A program made the translations under genes and the position numbers. Shown piece by piece: positions 25,684 through 34,237 of a stretch of DNA of 64,000 nt. The notes below the pieces were generated by a model. That model did not search any database, was not told where the DNA came from, and was given only the letters and a program-made list of their open reading frames with translations. The DNA is taken from the NCBI RefSeq assembly GCF_000336775.1, contig NZ_AOLJ01000011.1:88267-152266 (forward strand), given 5' to 3'. The stretch comes from Haloferax gibbonsii ATCC 33959. Lineage in GTDB: Archaea > Halobacteriota > Halobacteria > Halobacteriales > Haloferacaceae. Each line of letters begins with the position of its first letter. Within the stretch, counting starts at the first letter, position 1.

Positions 25684-26571
25684 TCAGTCGAGCGACCGCG
25701 CGGGACCGTCTTCGCGCGGCAGTTCGGCCTTGCGAGTGCGCTCGCCCGCGAACGAGAGCCCGTTCGTCGGGAGCGGCTTCGAAGACAGGCGCGCCGCGCC
25801 GTATCGGTAGACGAGCACGCCGACGAACAGCCACGCGGCCGCGGCCAGAGCGGCCTCGGCGGGGAGCAGGCCGTCACCACTAATTCCCGTCGAGAGGAAG
25901 ACCGAGGTCGCGTTCCAGACCGAGTGGAACGCGACGGGGACGAGGACGCGCCCGCCGGACTCGTTGTAGAGCCAGGTCGTGACGACGCTGATTCCGACGA
26001 CCGACACGAGGTAGAAGGCGAACGACGTGCCCGCCTGCGAACTCCCGGGCATGGCGAAAAGCGGCGCGTGCCACGCGGCCCAGACGACGCCGATGACGAG
26101 GGACGCGCGGAACGCGCCGAGTCGCCGCTGGAGGACCGGCAGTCCGAATCCACGCCACCCCGGTTCTTCGAGTCCGCCCCTGATGAACGACGAGACGAGG
26201 AGCGCCGCGAACAGGGTCGCCGGACCGAGCGCCGCGGACTCGAACGTCCACCCGAGCGCGACGGTGAACGCGAGGGTCGCGCCGAACAGGACCGGGGGGA
26301 GGACCGCGGCGGCGACCCAGACGAACGGCGGCGCGCGGGGACTCACGACGCGACGAAGCCACGGGCGAAGGTCGCCGGTGGCCGCGGCGACGACGATGGC
26401 GGCGAGGAACGGCCCGAATCCGCCCGCGAGGACGAGCAACGACACGGGAACGATGCGCTCGGCGCTGACGAGGAGCGCCGCCGGGACCCACGCGAGCCAC
26501 GTGAAGAGGAACGTCAGCGCGACGAAACTGACGAATCGGTGCGTTCGAACGGCGGTGGCGATGGCGGGCAT
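25684..26571 (-). CDS. CPBP family intramembrane metalloprotease
   Basis: 295 residues from ATG 26571 (MPAIATAVRTHRF), about eight membrane helices. The Abi/CPBP motifs are complete: EEPGWRG (the EExxxR site), WAAWHAPLF (second motif His) and FHSVWNATS (third). This family includes Rce1-like CAAX proteases. The prokaryotic substrate is unknown; roles in processing exported or membrane proteins are proposed. The C-terminal 35 residues are a charged cytoplasmic tail. Confidence 0.9.
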   Translation of the reverse strand: MPAIATAVRTHRFVSFVALTFLFTWLAWVPAALLVSAERIVPVSLLVLAGGFGPFLAAIVVAAATGDLRPWLRRVVSPRAPPFVWVAAAVLPPVLFGATLAFTVALGWTFESAALGPATLFAALLVSSFIRGGLEEPGWRGFGLPVLQRRLGAFRASLVIGVVWAAWHAPLFAMPGSSQAGTSFAFYLVSVVGISVVTTWLYNESGGRVLVPVAFHSVWNATSVFLSTGISGDGLLPAEAALAAAAWLFVGVLVYRYGAARLSSKPLPTNGLSFAGERTRKAELPREDGPARSLD

Positions 26572-26677
26572 GACGACTAGCAGTACGTCGCCGCGAGCCA
26601 AAGCCACCAATCTCGGTTCTCGTCGGGCGAGAAGCAGAAGTCGGTCTCTGCGGGCTAAAACGCCCGGAACCGACGGC

Positions 26678-27397
26678 TCAGAGCAACCGACGGAGCTTCC
26701 CCAGCGGCGGGAACGTGAGCGTCTCGCCCGCCTCCGCGTCGCGGACGAGCGGCCTGAAATCGTCCGCGTCGCGCACCAGCGGCGAGTCGAAGTCGGCCCC
26801 GCGCATCCCGTTTACTTCGACGCCCGCGGCGAGGCGGGTGAACGCCGGGAGCATCAGCACGTCGCCGCCGCGGTAGGCGTCGGGGCCGTAGAGGACGCAG
26901 GGTCGCCGCCGACCCTCGACGGCGAGCGTCGGGTGGTCGTGGCCGACGACGTACCGGTCGGCGTCGCCGTCGGGCTCGCGGTGGCCGTGGCAGACGAGCG
27001 TCCCGTCCGCGAGGCGGTACTCGTCGTGTACGTCTCCCGACCAGCCCTCCGCGAGCATCGTGTCGTGGTTGCCGGCGACGAACACCGGGTCGGCACCGGC
27101 GTCGCCGCACGTCTCCGCGAGGGTTTCGAGGGCCGCGACGTGGCGCTCCGTGACGCGGTCGAACCGGTGGAGCACGTCACCGGCGAAGACGACCTCGCCG
27201 GGGGCGAACTCGGCGCAGTAGGCTCGCAGGCGCTCCGCGAGGTCGGTCCCCTCGCCGAGCGGAAAATCGACCGCCGAGGCGTCCGCTCGGCCGACGTGGA
27301 GGTCCGAGAGGACGAGCGCGTCGGCGTCGGGGAAGAAGACGGCGCGCTCGCGGACGGAGACGCGGGTCACGACCGAATCGAGGGGCGTCGGAGACAA
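26678..27397 (-). CDS. Calcineurin-like metallophosphoesterase
   Basis: 239 residues. Dinuclear-metal motifs in order: LSDLHVGRAD (D-x-H), FAGDVLHRFD (GD), VAGNHDTM (GNHD), CHGHRE, and VGHDHPT (GHxH-type). Such proteins hydrolyse phosphodiesters of nucleic acids or nucleotides; small archaeal members of this type are sometimes linked to DNA repair. Divergent from the regulator at 27512. Confidence 0.88.
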   Translation of the reverse strand: MSPTPLDSVVTRVSVRERAVFFPDADALVLSDLHVGRADASAVDFPLGEGTDLAERLRAYCAEFAPGEVVFAGDVLHRFDRVTERHVAALETLAETCGDAGADPVFVAGNHDTMLAEGWSGDVHDEYRLADGTLVCHGHREPDGDADRYVVGHDHPTLAVEGRRRPCVLYGPDAYRGGDVLMLPAFTRLAAGVEVNGMRGADFDSPLVRDADDFRPLVRDAEAGETLTFPPLGKLRRLL

Positions 27398-27481
27398 ATC
27401 ACCATCGGCGGCGTGCGCCGGGGCGAACGCCCGCGAGAGGCCGGCGGAATTGGAGGTGGAGCCGGCGTCGGAGCAGGGGCC

Positions 27482-27488
27482 TTTTTAG
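27482..27488 (+). promoter_or_regulatory. TATA-like box for the regulator at 27512
   Basis: TTTTTAG 24-30 bases before ATG 27512; leaderless promoter spacing. Confidence 0.45.
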
Positions 27489-27511
27489 TCGGTGCGTCCC
27501 ACGTTCGGCAC

Positions 27512-28291
27512 ATGAGCGGCGCACTGGAGGACAAGCGCACCGCGACCCGCTTTCGCATCCTCGCCGAGATAGCCGACCGGCAGCCGGCGGTGAGTCAGGG
27601 CGAAATCGCCGAGGCGGTCGGGGTGACGAGTCAGGCGGTCTCCGAGTACATCCGCGACCTCGTCGAAGACGGGCTCGTCGAAAAGCAGGGCCGGTCGCGC
27701 TACCGCGTGACGAAAGAGGGCGTCGACTGGCTGTTTCAGGAGGCGCGCGCCCTCCAGCGGTTCGCCGAACACGTCACCGACGACGTGCTGGAGAGCGTCA
27801 ACGAGGACGCCGCAATCGTCACCGACGACGTGGCGGCCGGCGACACGGTGACCCTGTCGCTCCGCGACGGCCTGCTACACGCCACGCCCGGCGACGACGG
27901 GCCGGCCATCGGCGTCGCGACCACCGACGCCGAGGCGGGCGACGCGGCCAGCGTCACCGGCTTCGAGGGCGTCATCGAGATGGAACCCGGTTCGGTCCGC
28001 GTGCTGCAGGTGCCGCCCGCGCGGCTCGCCGAGTCCGACGCGGTCGACGCGGACGCGCTCGCGGCGGCGTGCGACGAGGCCGACATCGTCGTCGCCGCGG
28101 GCGTCGAGGCCGTCGTCGCCTGCCGCGACGCATCGGTCGACGTGCGGACGTGGTTCGCGCCGGGCGAGGTCGCCGCCGACGCCGCGGCCCGCGGACTCGA
28201 CGCCGCGGTCGTCGCCAGCACAGACACCGCCGGGCGCGTGACCGACGCGCTCCGCGACGCGGGCGTGCTGTTCGAAGTGACGGAGCCGTAG
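27512..28291 (+). CDS. Winged-helix transcription regulator with a C-terminal sensor-like domain
   Basis: 259 residues from ATG 27512. Residues 10-75 form a MarR/IclR-like winged helix (RILAEIADRQPAVSQGEIAE, then AVGVTSQAVSEYIRDLVEDG). The rest, about residues 95-259, is an alternating alpha/beta domain rich in Asp and Ala, including repeated DTVTLSLRDGLLHA and AADIVVAAGVEAVVACRDA patterns, with no obvious ligand motif. It may sense a small molecule. The frame is open over a much longer upstream stretch antisense to other genes, but only this part has the promoter and protein character. Confidence 0.83.
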   Translation: MSGALEDKRTATRFRILAEIADRQPAVSQGEIAEAVGVTSQAVSEYIRDLVEDGLVEKQGRSRYRVTKEGVDWLFQEARALQRFAEHVTDDVLESVNEDAAIVTDDVAAGDTVTLSLRDGLLHATPGDDGPAIGVATTDAEAGDAASVTGFEGVIEMEPGSVRVLQVPPARLAESDAVDADALAAACDEADIVVAAGVEAVVACRDASVDVRTWFAPGEVAADAAARGLDAAVVASTDTAGRVTDALRDAGVLFEVTEP

Positions 28292-28333
28292 CTCCGCGCC
28301 GGTTTCGGGTTTTCTCGACGTCGAATTCGCCGC

Positions 28334-28945
28334 TTAACTCTCCGCGTGTTCTCGGGCCATCGTGTACGCCTCCCGTAGCTCGCGGAACCGCTCGCGGTCG
28401 CCGCCGTGGTCGGGGTGTACGTCCTTCACCCGCGCTCGATAGGCGTCTCTGACGGCGTCCGAGGAGGCGTTCGCGGGGAGGTCGAGCCGGTCGAACGCGG
28501 CCGACACGGGGTCGTCGAGGTCGGCCAGTTCGGGCTCGATGTCCGGCACGTCGAAGGGGAGCCGCCGGCCGAGTTGGCCGCCGGGCATCTCGTGTTCGCA
28601 GAGGACGGCGTAGACGCCGGCGCGTTCGAGGCGGAAGAACGCCTGCGCGTCGAAGGTGATGGCGACGCCGCGGTCGGGGAGGAAGAACGCCACCGTCTCG
28701 CCGCGGATCGGGCGGTCCTCGACGAACCGCTCGTCGATGGCGGTGAGGTAGTCGCGGATTTCGTGGCGGCGGCGGCCCGTCCCGTCGACGCGGGGGCCGC
28801 GGGAGACCCGCCGCTCCGGGAAGACACGACCGCCGACGACGAAGACGCCGGCGACGACGACGGAGGCGACCGCGCCCGCGGCGAGGCCGACGATGAGCCA
28901 CGGCGGGAGCAGAAAGACCCACTCCGGAAGCACGCTAGAAGTCAC
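28334..28945 (-). CDS. Membrane-anchored J-domain protein
   Basis: 203 residues. A single membrane helix near residues 15-37, a middle domain of about 100 residues, and a C-terminal J domain (about 148-200) containing VKDVHPDHGG, so the HPD tripeptide that stimulates Hsp70 ATPase is intact. It probably recruits DnaK to the membrane. The middle domain (FFLPDRGVAITFDAQAFFRL) is not one I recognise. No dnaK or grpE gene is nearby. Confidence 0.87.
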   Translation of the reverse strand: MTSSVLPEWVFLLPPWLIVGLAAGAVASVVVAGVFVVGGRVFPERRVSRGPRVDGTGRRRHEIRDYLTAIDERFVEDRPIRGETVAFFLPDRGVAITFDAQAFFRLERAGVYAVLCEHEMPGGQLGRRLPFDVPDIEPELADLDDPVSAAFDRLDLPANASSDAVRDAYRARVKDVHPDHGGDRERFRELREAYTMAREHAES

Positions 28946-29010
28946 GTGGCGAGCGATTATGAACCCCTCGCTGCCCGTACCGATTTGCCGCGGGAGAACG
29001 AAGAGCCGGC

Positions 29011-29259
29011 ATGCGACCGATTCGCTTCGAGGAGGCCGACAGCGCTGAGCGAACCCAAATCGGCGAGGGACTGACGCGACCGGCCGTCGCCGCCGGACGA
29101 CTGGAGACGGGCCGCGCCGAGGGGAAGTACTTCCTCCGACACGACGACGGCTGTGGGGTCTGCGGGAAGCCGGTCGAAGCCGGGTCGCCGTTCTACCTCG
29201 ACCCGGACACCGGCGAAATCCTCTGCGAAGAACACGGACGGGCGCGCCGAGAGTCCTGA
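29011..29259 (+). CDS. Small zinc-ribbon-like protein
   Basis: 82 residues. The C-terminal half has CGVCGKPVEAG and then CEEHG, together a C-x2-C...C-x2-H potential zinc site. The N-terminus is charged and without known motifs. It lies between the J-domain gene (divergent) and ppsA. Function unknown. Confidence 0.7.
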   Translation: MRPIRFEEADSAERTQIGEGLTRPAVAAGRLETGRAEGKYFLRHDDGCGVCGKPVEAGSPFYLDPDTGEILCEEHGRARRES

Positions 29260-29293
29260 GAACGTCCGCCTCCGGGTCGACGCCGCAATTTAA

Positions 29294-29308
29294 TACTCGC
29301 CTTCGAGT
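29294..29308 (+). promoter_or_regulatory. Candidate TrmB site upstream of ppsA (TACT-N7-GAGT)
   Basis: TACTCGCCTTCGAGT, containing the perfect inverted repeat ACTCG-CCTT-CGAGT. Its centre is about 46 bp upstream of the TATA box centre, where a bound protein could activate. The TACT-N7-GAGT form is the TrmB motif I recall from Halobacterium. The same pattern lies before pyk. Confidence 0.68.
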
Positions 29309-29344
29309 GAGTTTTCATTCATACTTGTTTCGTTCGCAAACTTC

Positions 29345-29350
29345 TTTATC
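29345..29350 (+). promoter_or_regulatory. TATA box of ppsA
   Basis: TTTATC, 27-32 bases before ATG 29377; leaderless promoter. Confidence 0.65.
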
Positions 29351-29376
29351 GGGGTGCGGGACCATACGAACATCAC

Positions 29377-31653
29377 ATGGCTGTAGTCTGGCTGGACGAC
29401 GTACGGGCTGACGACCTCGACCTGGTCGGCGGGAAAGGCGCGTCGCTGGGCGAACTAACCGGTGCGGGGCTTCCCGTCCCGCCGGGATTCGTCGTGACGG
29501 CGAGCACGTACCGCGCGTTCATCGAGGACGCGGGCATCGACGACGAGCTGTTCGCCGCGGTCGAGGTCGACCACGAGGACTCCGAGGCGCTGCAGGCGGC
29601 CCACGAGACGGCGCACGACCTCATCATGGAGACGCCGATGCCGGACGACGTGCGGGAGGAAATCCTCGACGCCTACCGGAGCGTCGGCGAGGGCGACGCC
29701 TTCGTCGCCGTCCGGTCGTCCGCGACGGCCGAGGACCTGCCGGACGCCTCCTTCGCGGGCCAACAGGAGACGTTCCTGAACGTCACCGAGGAGGACCTCC
29801 TCGACCGCGTCAAGGAGTGTTGGGCCTCGCTGTTCTCCGAGCGCGCCATCTACTACCGCAACCGCAAGGGCTTCCCCCACGACAAGGTCGACATCGCGGT
29901 GGTCGTCCAGCAGATGGTCGACGCCGAGAAGTCCGGCGTGATGTTCACCCGACACCCCTCGACCGGCAAGAAGGAGATTATCATCGAGGCCGCGTGGGGT
30001 CTCGGCGAAGCCGTCGTCTCCGGCACCGTCTCGCCCGACAACTACGTCATCAGCCGCGAGACCGGCGAGGTCGAGACGGCGACCATCGCGGACAAGAAGA
30101 CGATGTGCGTCCGCGACGAGGAGAGCGGCGAGACCGTCATGCGCGACGTGCCGAGCGACCGCCGCCACGAGCGCGTCCTCACCGACGACGAGGTCTCCCG
30201 CCTGCTCGAACTCGGCGAACTGGTCGAAGACCACTACGAGACGCCGCAGGACGTGGAGTGGGCCGTCTACGAGGGCGAGGTCTACATGCTCCAGTCGCGC
30301 CCGATTACGACTATCGCCGAGGCTGACGACGGCGAGGAAGACGAGGGCGACAGCGGACGTTCGCGGGCGGCCGCGACCGGCGACGACGTGCTCATCCGCG
30401 GCCTCGGCGCGAGCCCCGGCATCGCCTCCGGCCGCGCCCGCATCGTCACCAAGCTCGACCACCTCGACCAGGTCGCCGAGGGCGACATCATCGTCACCGA
30501 GATGACCATGCCCGACATGGTGCCCGCGATGAAGCGCGCCGCCGGCATCGTCACCGACGAGGGCGGCATGACCTCCCACGCGGCCATCGTCTCCCGCGAA
30601 CTCGGCGTGCCCGCGGTCGTCGGTACCGGCGACGGGACGAAGACCCTCGAAGACGGCGAGGTCGTCACCATCGACGGCGACAAGGGAACCGTCCGCGAGG
30701 GCGAAGAGCCCGAGGAGAAACAGCGCCAGCCCGTCGAGGAGGCCCGCCCCAAGACGCCCGTCAAGCCGATGACCGCGACCGAGGTCAAGGTCAACGTCTC
30801 CATCCCCGAGGCGGCCGAGCGCGCCGCCGCGACGGGCGCTGACGGCGTCGGCCTGCTCCGCATCGAGCACATGGTCCTGACGCTCGGCAAGACCCCCGAG
30901 CGGTTCATCGAGCAGAACGGCGAGCGCGCCTACGTGGACGAAATCGTCTCTGGCGTCCGCGAGGCCGCAGAGGAGTTCTACCCGCGGCCGGTCCGCGTCC
31001 GCACCCTCGACGCGCCGACAGACGAGTTCCGACAGCTCGAAGGCGGCGAGAACGAGCCGCGCGAGCACAACCCGATGCTCGGCTACCGCGGCATCCGTCG
31101 GGGCCTCGACAACCCGAGCGTTTTCCGCCTCGAACTGCAGGCGTTCCGCCGCCTGTTCGACATGGGCTACGACAACCTCGAAGTCATGTTCCCGCTCGTC
31201 AACGACGCCGAGGACGTGCTGCGGGCGAAAGAGCACATGCGCGAGGCCGGCATCGACCCCGAAAAGCGCGAGTGGGGCGTCATGATAGAGACGCCGGCCG
31301 CGGCGCTCTGCATCGAAGAGCTCGCCGACGCCGGCATCGACTTCGCCTCGTTCGGCACGAACGACCTGACGCAGTACACCCTCGCGGTGGACCGCAACAA
31401 CGAGCACGTCGCCGACATCTACGACGAACTGCACCCGGCGGTGCTCAAACTCATCGGCGACACCATCGAGACGTGCCGCGAGGTCGGCGTGAAGACGAGC
31501 ATCTGCGGGCAGGCCGGCTCGAAGCCCAAGATGGTTCAGTTCCTCGTCGACAAGGGCGTCAGCTCCATCTCGGCCAACATCGACGCCGTCCGCGACGTGC
31601 AACACGAGGTCAAGCGCGTCGAACAGCGGCTCCTCCTCGACTCGGTTCGCTGA
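29377..31653 (+). CDS. ppsA: Phosphoenolpyruvate synthase
   Basis: 758 residues, full length for the family. Converts pyruvate, ATP and water to PEP, AMP and phosphate, the entry to gluconeogenesis. Domains: N-terminal ATP-grasp (GGKGASLGEL at 18-27; VAVRSSATAEDLPDASFAGQ near 110), the swivelling phosphohistidine domain with GGMTSHAAIVSRELG (His about residue 401), and a C-terminal PEP/pyruvate TIM barrel with TSICGQAGSKP (catalytic Cys about 710). An acidic linker sits at about 308-330. The promoter has a TrmB-like site shared with pyk. Confidence 0.97.
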   Translation: MAVVWLDDVRADDLDLVGGKGASLGELTGAGLPVPPGFVVTASTYRAFIEDAGIDDELFAAVEVDHEDSEALQAAHETAHDLIMETPMPDDVREEILDAYRSVGEGDAFVAVRSSATAEDLPDASFAGQQETFLNVTEEDLLDRVKECWASLFSERAIYYRNRKGFPHDKVDIAVVVQQMVDAEKSGVMFTRHPSTGKKEIIIEAAWGLGEAVVSGTVSPDNYVISRETGEVETATIADKKTMCVRDEESGETVMRDVPSDRRHERVLTDDEVSRLLELGELVEDHYETPQDVEWAVYEGEVYMLQSRPITTIAEADDGEEDEGDSGRSRAAATGDDVLIRGLGASPGIASGRARIVTKLDHLDQVAEGDIIVTEMTMPDMVPAMKRAAGIVTDEGGMTSHAAIVSRELGVPAVVGTGDGTKTLEDGEVVTIDGDKGTVREGEEPEEKQRQPVEEARPKTPVKPMTATEVKVNVSIPEAAERAAATGADGVGLLRIEHMVLTLGKTPERFIEQNGERAYVDEIVSGVREAAEEFYPRPVRVRTLDAPTDEFRQLEGGENEPREHNPMLGYRGIRRGLDNPSVFRLELQAFRRLFDMGYDNLEVMFPLVNDAEDVLRAKEHMREAGIDPEKREWGVMIETPAAALCIEELADAGIDFASFGTNDLTQYTLAVDRNNEHVADIYDELHPAVLKLIGDTIETCREVGVKTSICGQAGSKPKMVQFLVDKGVSSISANIDAVRDVQHEVKRVEQRLLLDSVR

Positions 31654-31780
31654 CCCCGGCGAACGTCGAGGTCGAACCACCCTCTCCCGTCTTTTCTCGT
31701 CCGGGTAGCGACGCCATCGGCTGGGCGACGCGGCGCAATGGAGCGGAACCGATATACTGGGTGTGGTTATAGTGGGATGC

Positions 31781-32854
31781 ATGCAGCGCGCGGCACCGCA
31801 GGAGTTCGACCGCGTCCTCTCTTCGATGTGCACCCGACCGCACCCGGCCGCCCGGAAGGCCGCAGAGCGGTTCTTTGCCACCAACCCCGGCGACCCGGCG
31901 ACCTATCAGGCCGTCGCCGCCCTCGAAGAAGACGCACTCTCGTACCTCGGCGACATCACCGGCCTCTCGGCCCCCCACGGCTACGTGACAAGCGGCGGGA
32001 CCGAGGCCAACATCCAGGCCATCCGAGCCGCGCGCAACCACGCCCGCGACGACGACCCGAACGTCGTCGCCCCCGAGAGCATCCACTTCAGTTTCCAGAA
32101 GGCCGCCGACGTGCTCGACGTGGAGCTCCGAATCGTCCCCGTCGACGACGACTACCGCGCGAACGTCGCGGCCGTCCGCGAGGCCGTCGACGACCACACC
32201 GTCCTCGTCGCCGGCGTCGCCGGCACGACCGAGTTCGGCCGCGTCGACCCGATACCCGAGCTGACCGCGGTCGCCCACGACGCCGGCGCGCTGATGCACG
32301 TCGACGCCGCGTGGGGCGGGTTCATCCTCCCCTTCACCGACCACGAGTGGTCGTTCGCTCACGCGCCAATCGACTCGATGACCATCGACCCCCACAAGTA
32401 CGGGCAGGCGGTCGTCCCCGCTGGCGGCCTGTTGTTCCGCGACAAGTCGGTCGTCGACTCGCTGGCGGTCGACACGCCGTACCTCGAATCCGCGTCGCAG
32501 GCGAGCCTCACCGGCACCCGAAGCGGCGCGGGCGTCGCCTCCGCGGCCGCCGCGATGCGCGAACTCTGGCCCGACGGCTACCGCGACGCCTACGAGCGCC
32601 AGCAGACGAACGCCGAGTGGTTCTACGACGAACTCCGCTCTCGGGGCTACGACGCGGTCGAACCGGACCTCCCGCTGGTCGCCGCGAGCGTCCCCGACGG
32701 GCAGTTCGAGTCGCTTCGGGACCTCGGCTGGCGTATCTCGCGGACCGCGAGCGGCGAACTCCGCATCGTCTGCATGCCGCACGTCTCCCGCGAGTCGCTC
32801 CGGGCGTTCCTCTCGGACCTCGACGACCTCCGGTCGGGGCCGACGCGCAACTGA
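31781..32854 (+). CDS. mfnA: PLP-dependent aspartate/tyrosine decarboxylase (MfnA type)
   Basis: 357 residues from ATG 31781 (MQRAAPQEF). Group II decarboxylase motifs: [23 protein letters not shown] and DPHKYGQAV, where Lys206 forms the internal aldimine with PLP. In methanogens MfnA makes tyramine; in halophiles without methanofuran the homologue is thought to act as an aspartate 1-decarboxylase giving beta-alanine for coenzyme A. The latter is the more likely role here. It follows ppsA by 127 bp. Confidence 0.9.
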   Translation: MQRAAPQEFDRVLSSMCTRPHPAARKAAERFFATNPGDPATYQAVAALEEDALSYLGDITGLSAPHGYVTSGGTEANIQAIRAARNHARDDDPNVVAPESIHFSFQKAADVLDVELRIVPVDDDYRANVAAVREAVDDHTVLVAGVAGTTEFGRVDPIPELTAVAHDAGALMHVDAAWGGFILPFTDHEWSFAHAPIDSMTIDPHKYGQAVVPAGGLLFRDKSVVDSLAVDTPYLESASQASLTGTRSGAGVASAAAAMRELWPDGYRDAYERQQTNAEWFYDELRSRGYDAVEPDLPLVAASVPDGQFESLRDLGWRISRTASGELRIVCMPHVSRESLRAFLSDLDDLRSGPTRN

Positions 32855-32903
32855 GCCGGTCCGAACCTGAAAACTTACAACCGACTGGCTTCGACCCTCT
32901 CGT

Positions 32904-33470
32904 GTGTCTCTCACCGCGTTCGCATCGCTCGCAGACCTGACGCTCAGTCTGTACCCCGACTTCTCGTGGCTCTCGTCGCTCGTCGAGACGGCCACCGGCT
33001 GGGTCGGGCTGGTCATCATCTTCGCGTACTCGTTTCTCATCGCCTTCGCCCTCCCGGGCGTGAGCGAAATCGTCCTCGCCGCCCCGCTCGACCTCGGGCT
33101 CCCCTACGGCGCGAAGCTGGCGGTCATCATCCTCGTCAGCGGCGCGGGCAAGGCCGCAGGCAGCGTCTTCGCCTTCTACATCGGCCGTCAGACGACGGAG
33201 TCGGGCTACGTCGAACGGGCGCTCGAACGGCTCCCGGTCGACGTGATGGGGTGGACCGAGCGCAAGGCCGTCCAAATCGCACAGAACTGGGGCTTCGCCG
33301 GACTCGCGGCCGCGCTCTGCGTGCCGGGCTTTCCCGACACGCTCTCGATTTACGCGTTTTCGGTCCTCGAAGACGACTACCTCAAGTTCGCGGCCGCGAC
33401 GTTCGTCGGCTCCTGCGGCCGACTCATCGTGACGGTCATCGGTATCGAGGCCGCGCTGGCGTTCCTCTGA
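32904..33470 (+). CDS. DedA/VTT-family membrane protein (YqaA-like)
   Basis: 188 residues with a GTG start at 32904 (VSLTAFASL). About five hydrophobic segments. The VTT/SNARE-associated pattern is visible: LPGVSEIVLAAPLDLGLPYG, the glycine-rich GAGKAAGSVFAFYIGR, and the C-terminal CVPGFPDTLS...GRLIV. DedA-type proteins are linked to lipid scrambling and proton-dependent transport. The exact role is unknown. Confidence 0.82.
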   Translation: MSLTAFASLADLTLSLYPDFSWLSSLVETATGWVGLVIIFAYSFLIAFALPGVSEIVLAAPLDLGLPYGAKLAVIILVSGAGKAAGSVFAFYIGRQTTESGYVERALERLPVDVMGWTERKAVQIAQNWGFAGLAAALCVPGFPDTLSIYAFSVLEDDYLKFAAATFVGSCGRLIVTVIGIEAALAFL

Positions 33471-33531
33471 GCGGGGCGCGCGCGGGTCGGCTCACCTCGC
33501 TGTCGTCGTCGCGCCGCCGTCAGTACCGCTG

Positions 33532-33885
33532 TCAGCCACTCGCTTCGGAGCCTGTCGCGGACTCCGAGGTCGCCTCGAACGACTCGACGGACGCGTAGTT
33601 GACGACGACGAACGCGACGAAGAGGACGGCCGCGAGCGCCGCGAACGACAGCGACAGTGTCCGGCACGTGGCCGCGGACAGGCCGAGGCGTCGGCCGACC
33701 GACTCGATTGCGAAGACACCGGCGAGCGCGAGCGAGACGCCGATGGCGAGAATCCAGCCGCCGCCGAGCGGCGACTGCGGGACGAGAAGGAGACCGTAGC
33801 CGGAGACGAACAGCCCGAGGAGGATGGCGAACACGGCGGCGAAGCCGACGCTCCGGGCGGGTTGGGAGGCGGTAGTCGTAGTCAC
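33532..33885 (-). CDS. Small membrane protein with four helices
   Basis: 117 residues from a GTG at 33885 (VTTTTASQPARS); no Met codon fits. A TATCT-like box about 30 bases upstream supports this leaderless GTG start. Hydrophobic segments at about 12-33, 38-58 and 68-92, then an acidic Ser/Glu tail (SFEATSESATGSE). No family recognised. Confidence 0.62.
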   Translation of the reverse strand: MTTTTASQPARSVGFAAVFAILLGLFVSGYGLLLVPQSPLGGGWILAIGVSLALAGVFAIESVGRRLGLSAATCRTLSLSFAALAAVLFVAFVVVNYASVESFEATSESATGSEASG

Positions 33886-34237
33886 GCCGAACAGGGCGTC
33901 GGCCGACGAGATAGCGGTTGCGTGACTCGTGCTGGCGCGTCGCCGTCGCGGTCGTCCGCAGCCCGGTCGTCCGCAGCCAGTCGAGTGCGGCGGTCCCGAG
34001 CGGTCCCGATAATTTATAGGCGCGCTCGGCTTCAGTACCGGTGTGACCGCGACGGGTCTCCCCGACAACATGCGTATGCGCGCTCCCTTTTAGCCGCGGG
34101 TGGACCCGCCTCCGGCCGTCGCCTCGGTAACGTGAGACGACGGTCGGGTCCGGCGAACCTCGGGGCGATATCGCACCGCCAGACAGACGCATCCGAAGCG
34201 GCGGGCTTTAGGCCCGCTTCCGAGATACACGACACAT
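33886..34237. other. 352-bp region upstream of metG, with an orphan promoter and hairpins
   Basis: AATTTATA at 34011-34018 is a strong TATA box on the + strand with no annotated gene after it. A GTG at 34043, 27 bases on, opens a 16-codon frame ending TAG. Two hairpins follow: GCGGGT-gga-CCCGC and a longer stem near 34119-34150 (GCCGTCG...CGACGGT). The metG TATA-like TTTA (34207-34210) sits in the loop of a perfect 6-bp inverted repeat, GCGGGC/GCCCGC (34201-34217). A leader RNA or small RNA is possible. Confidence 0.45.
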
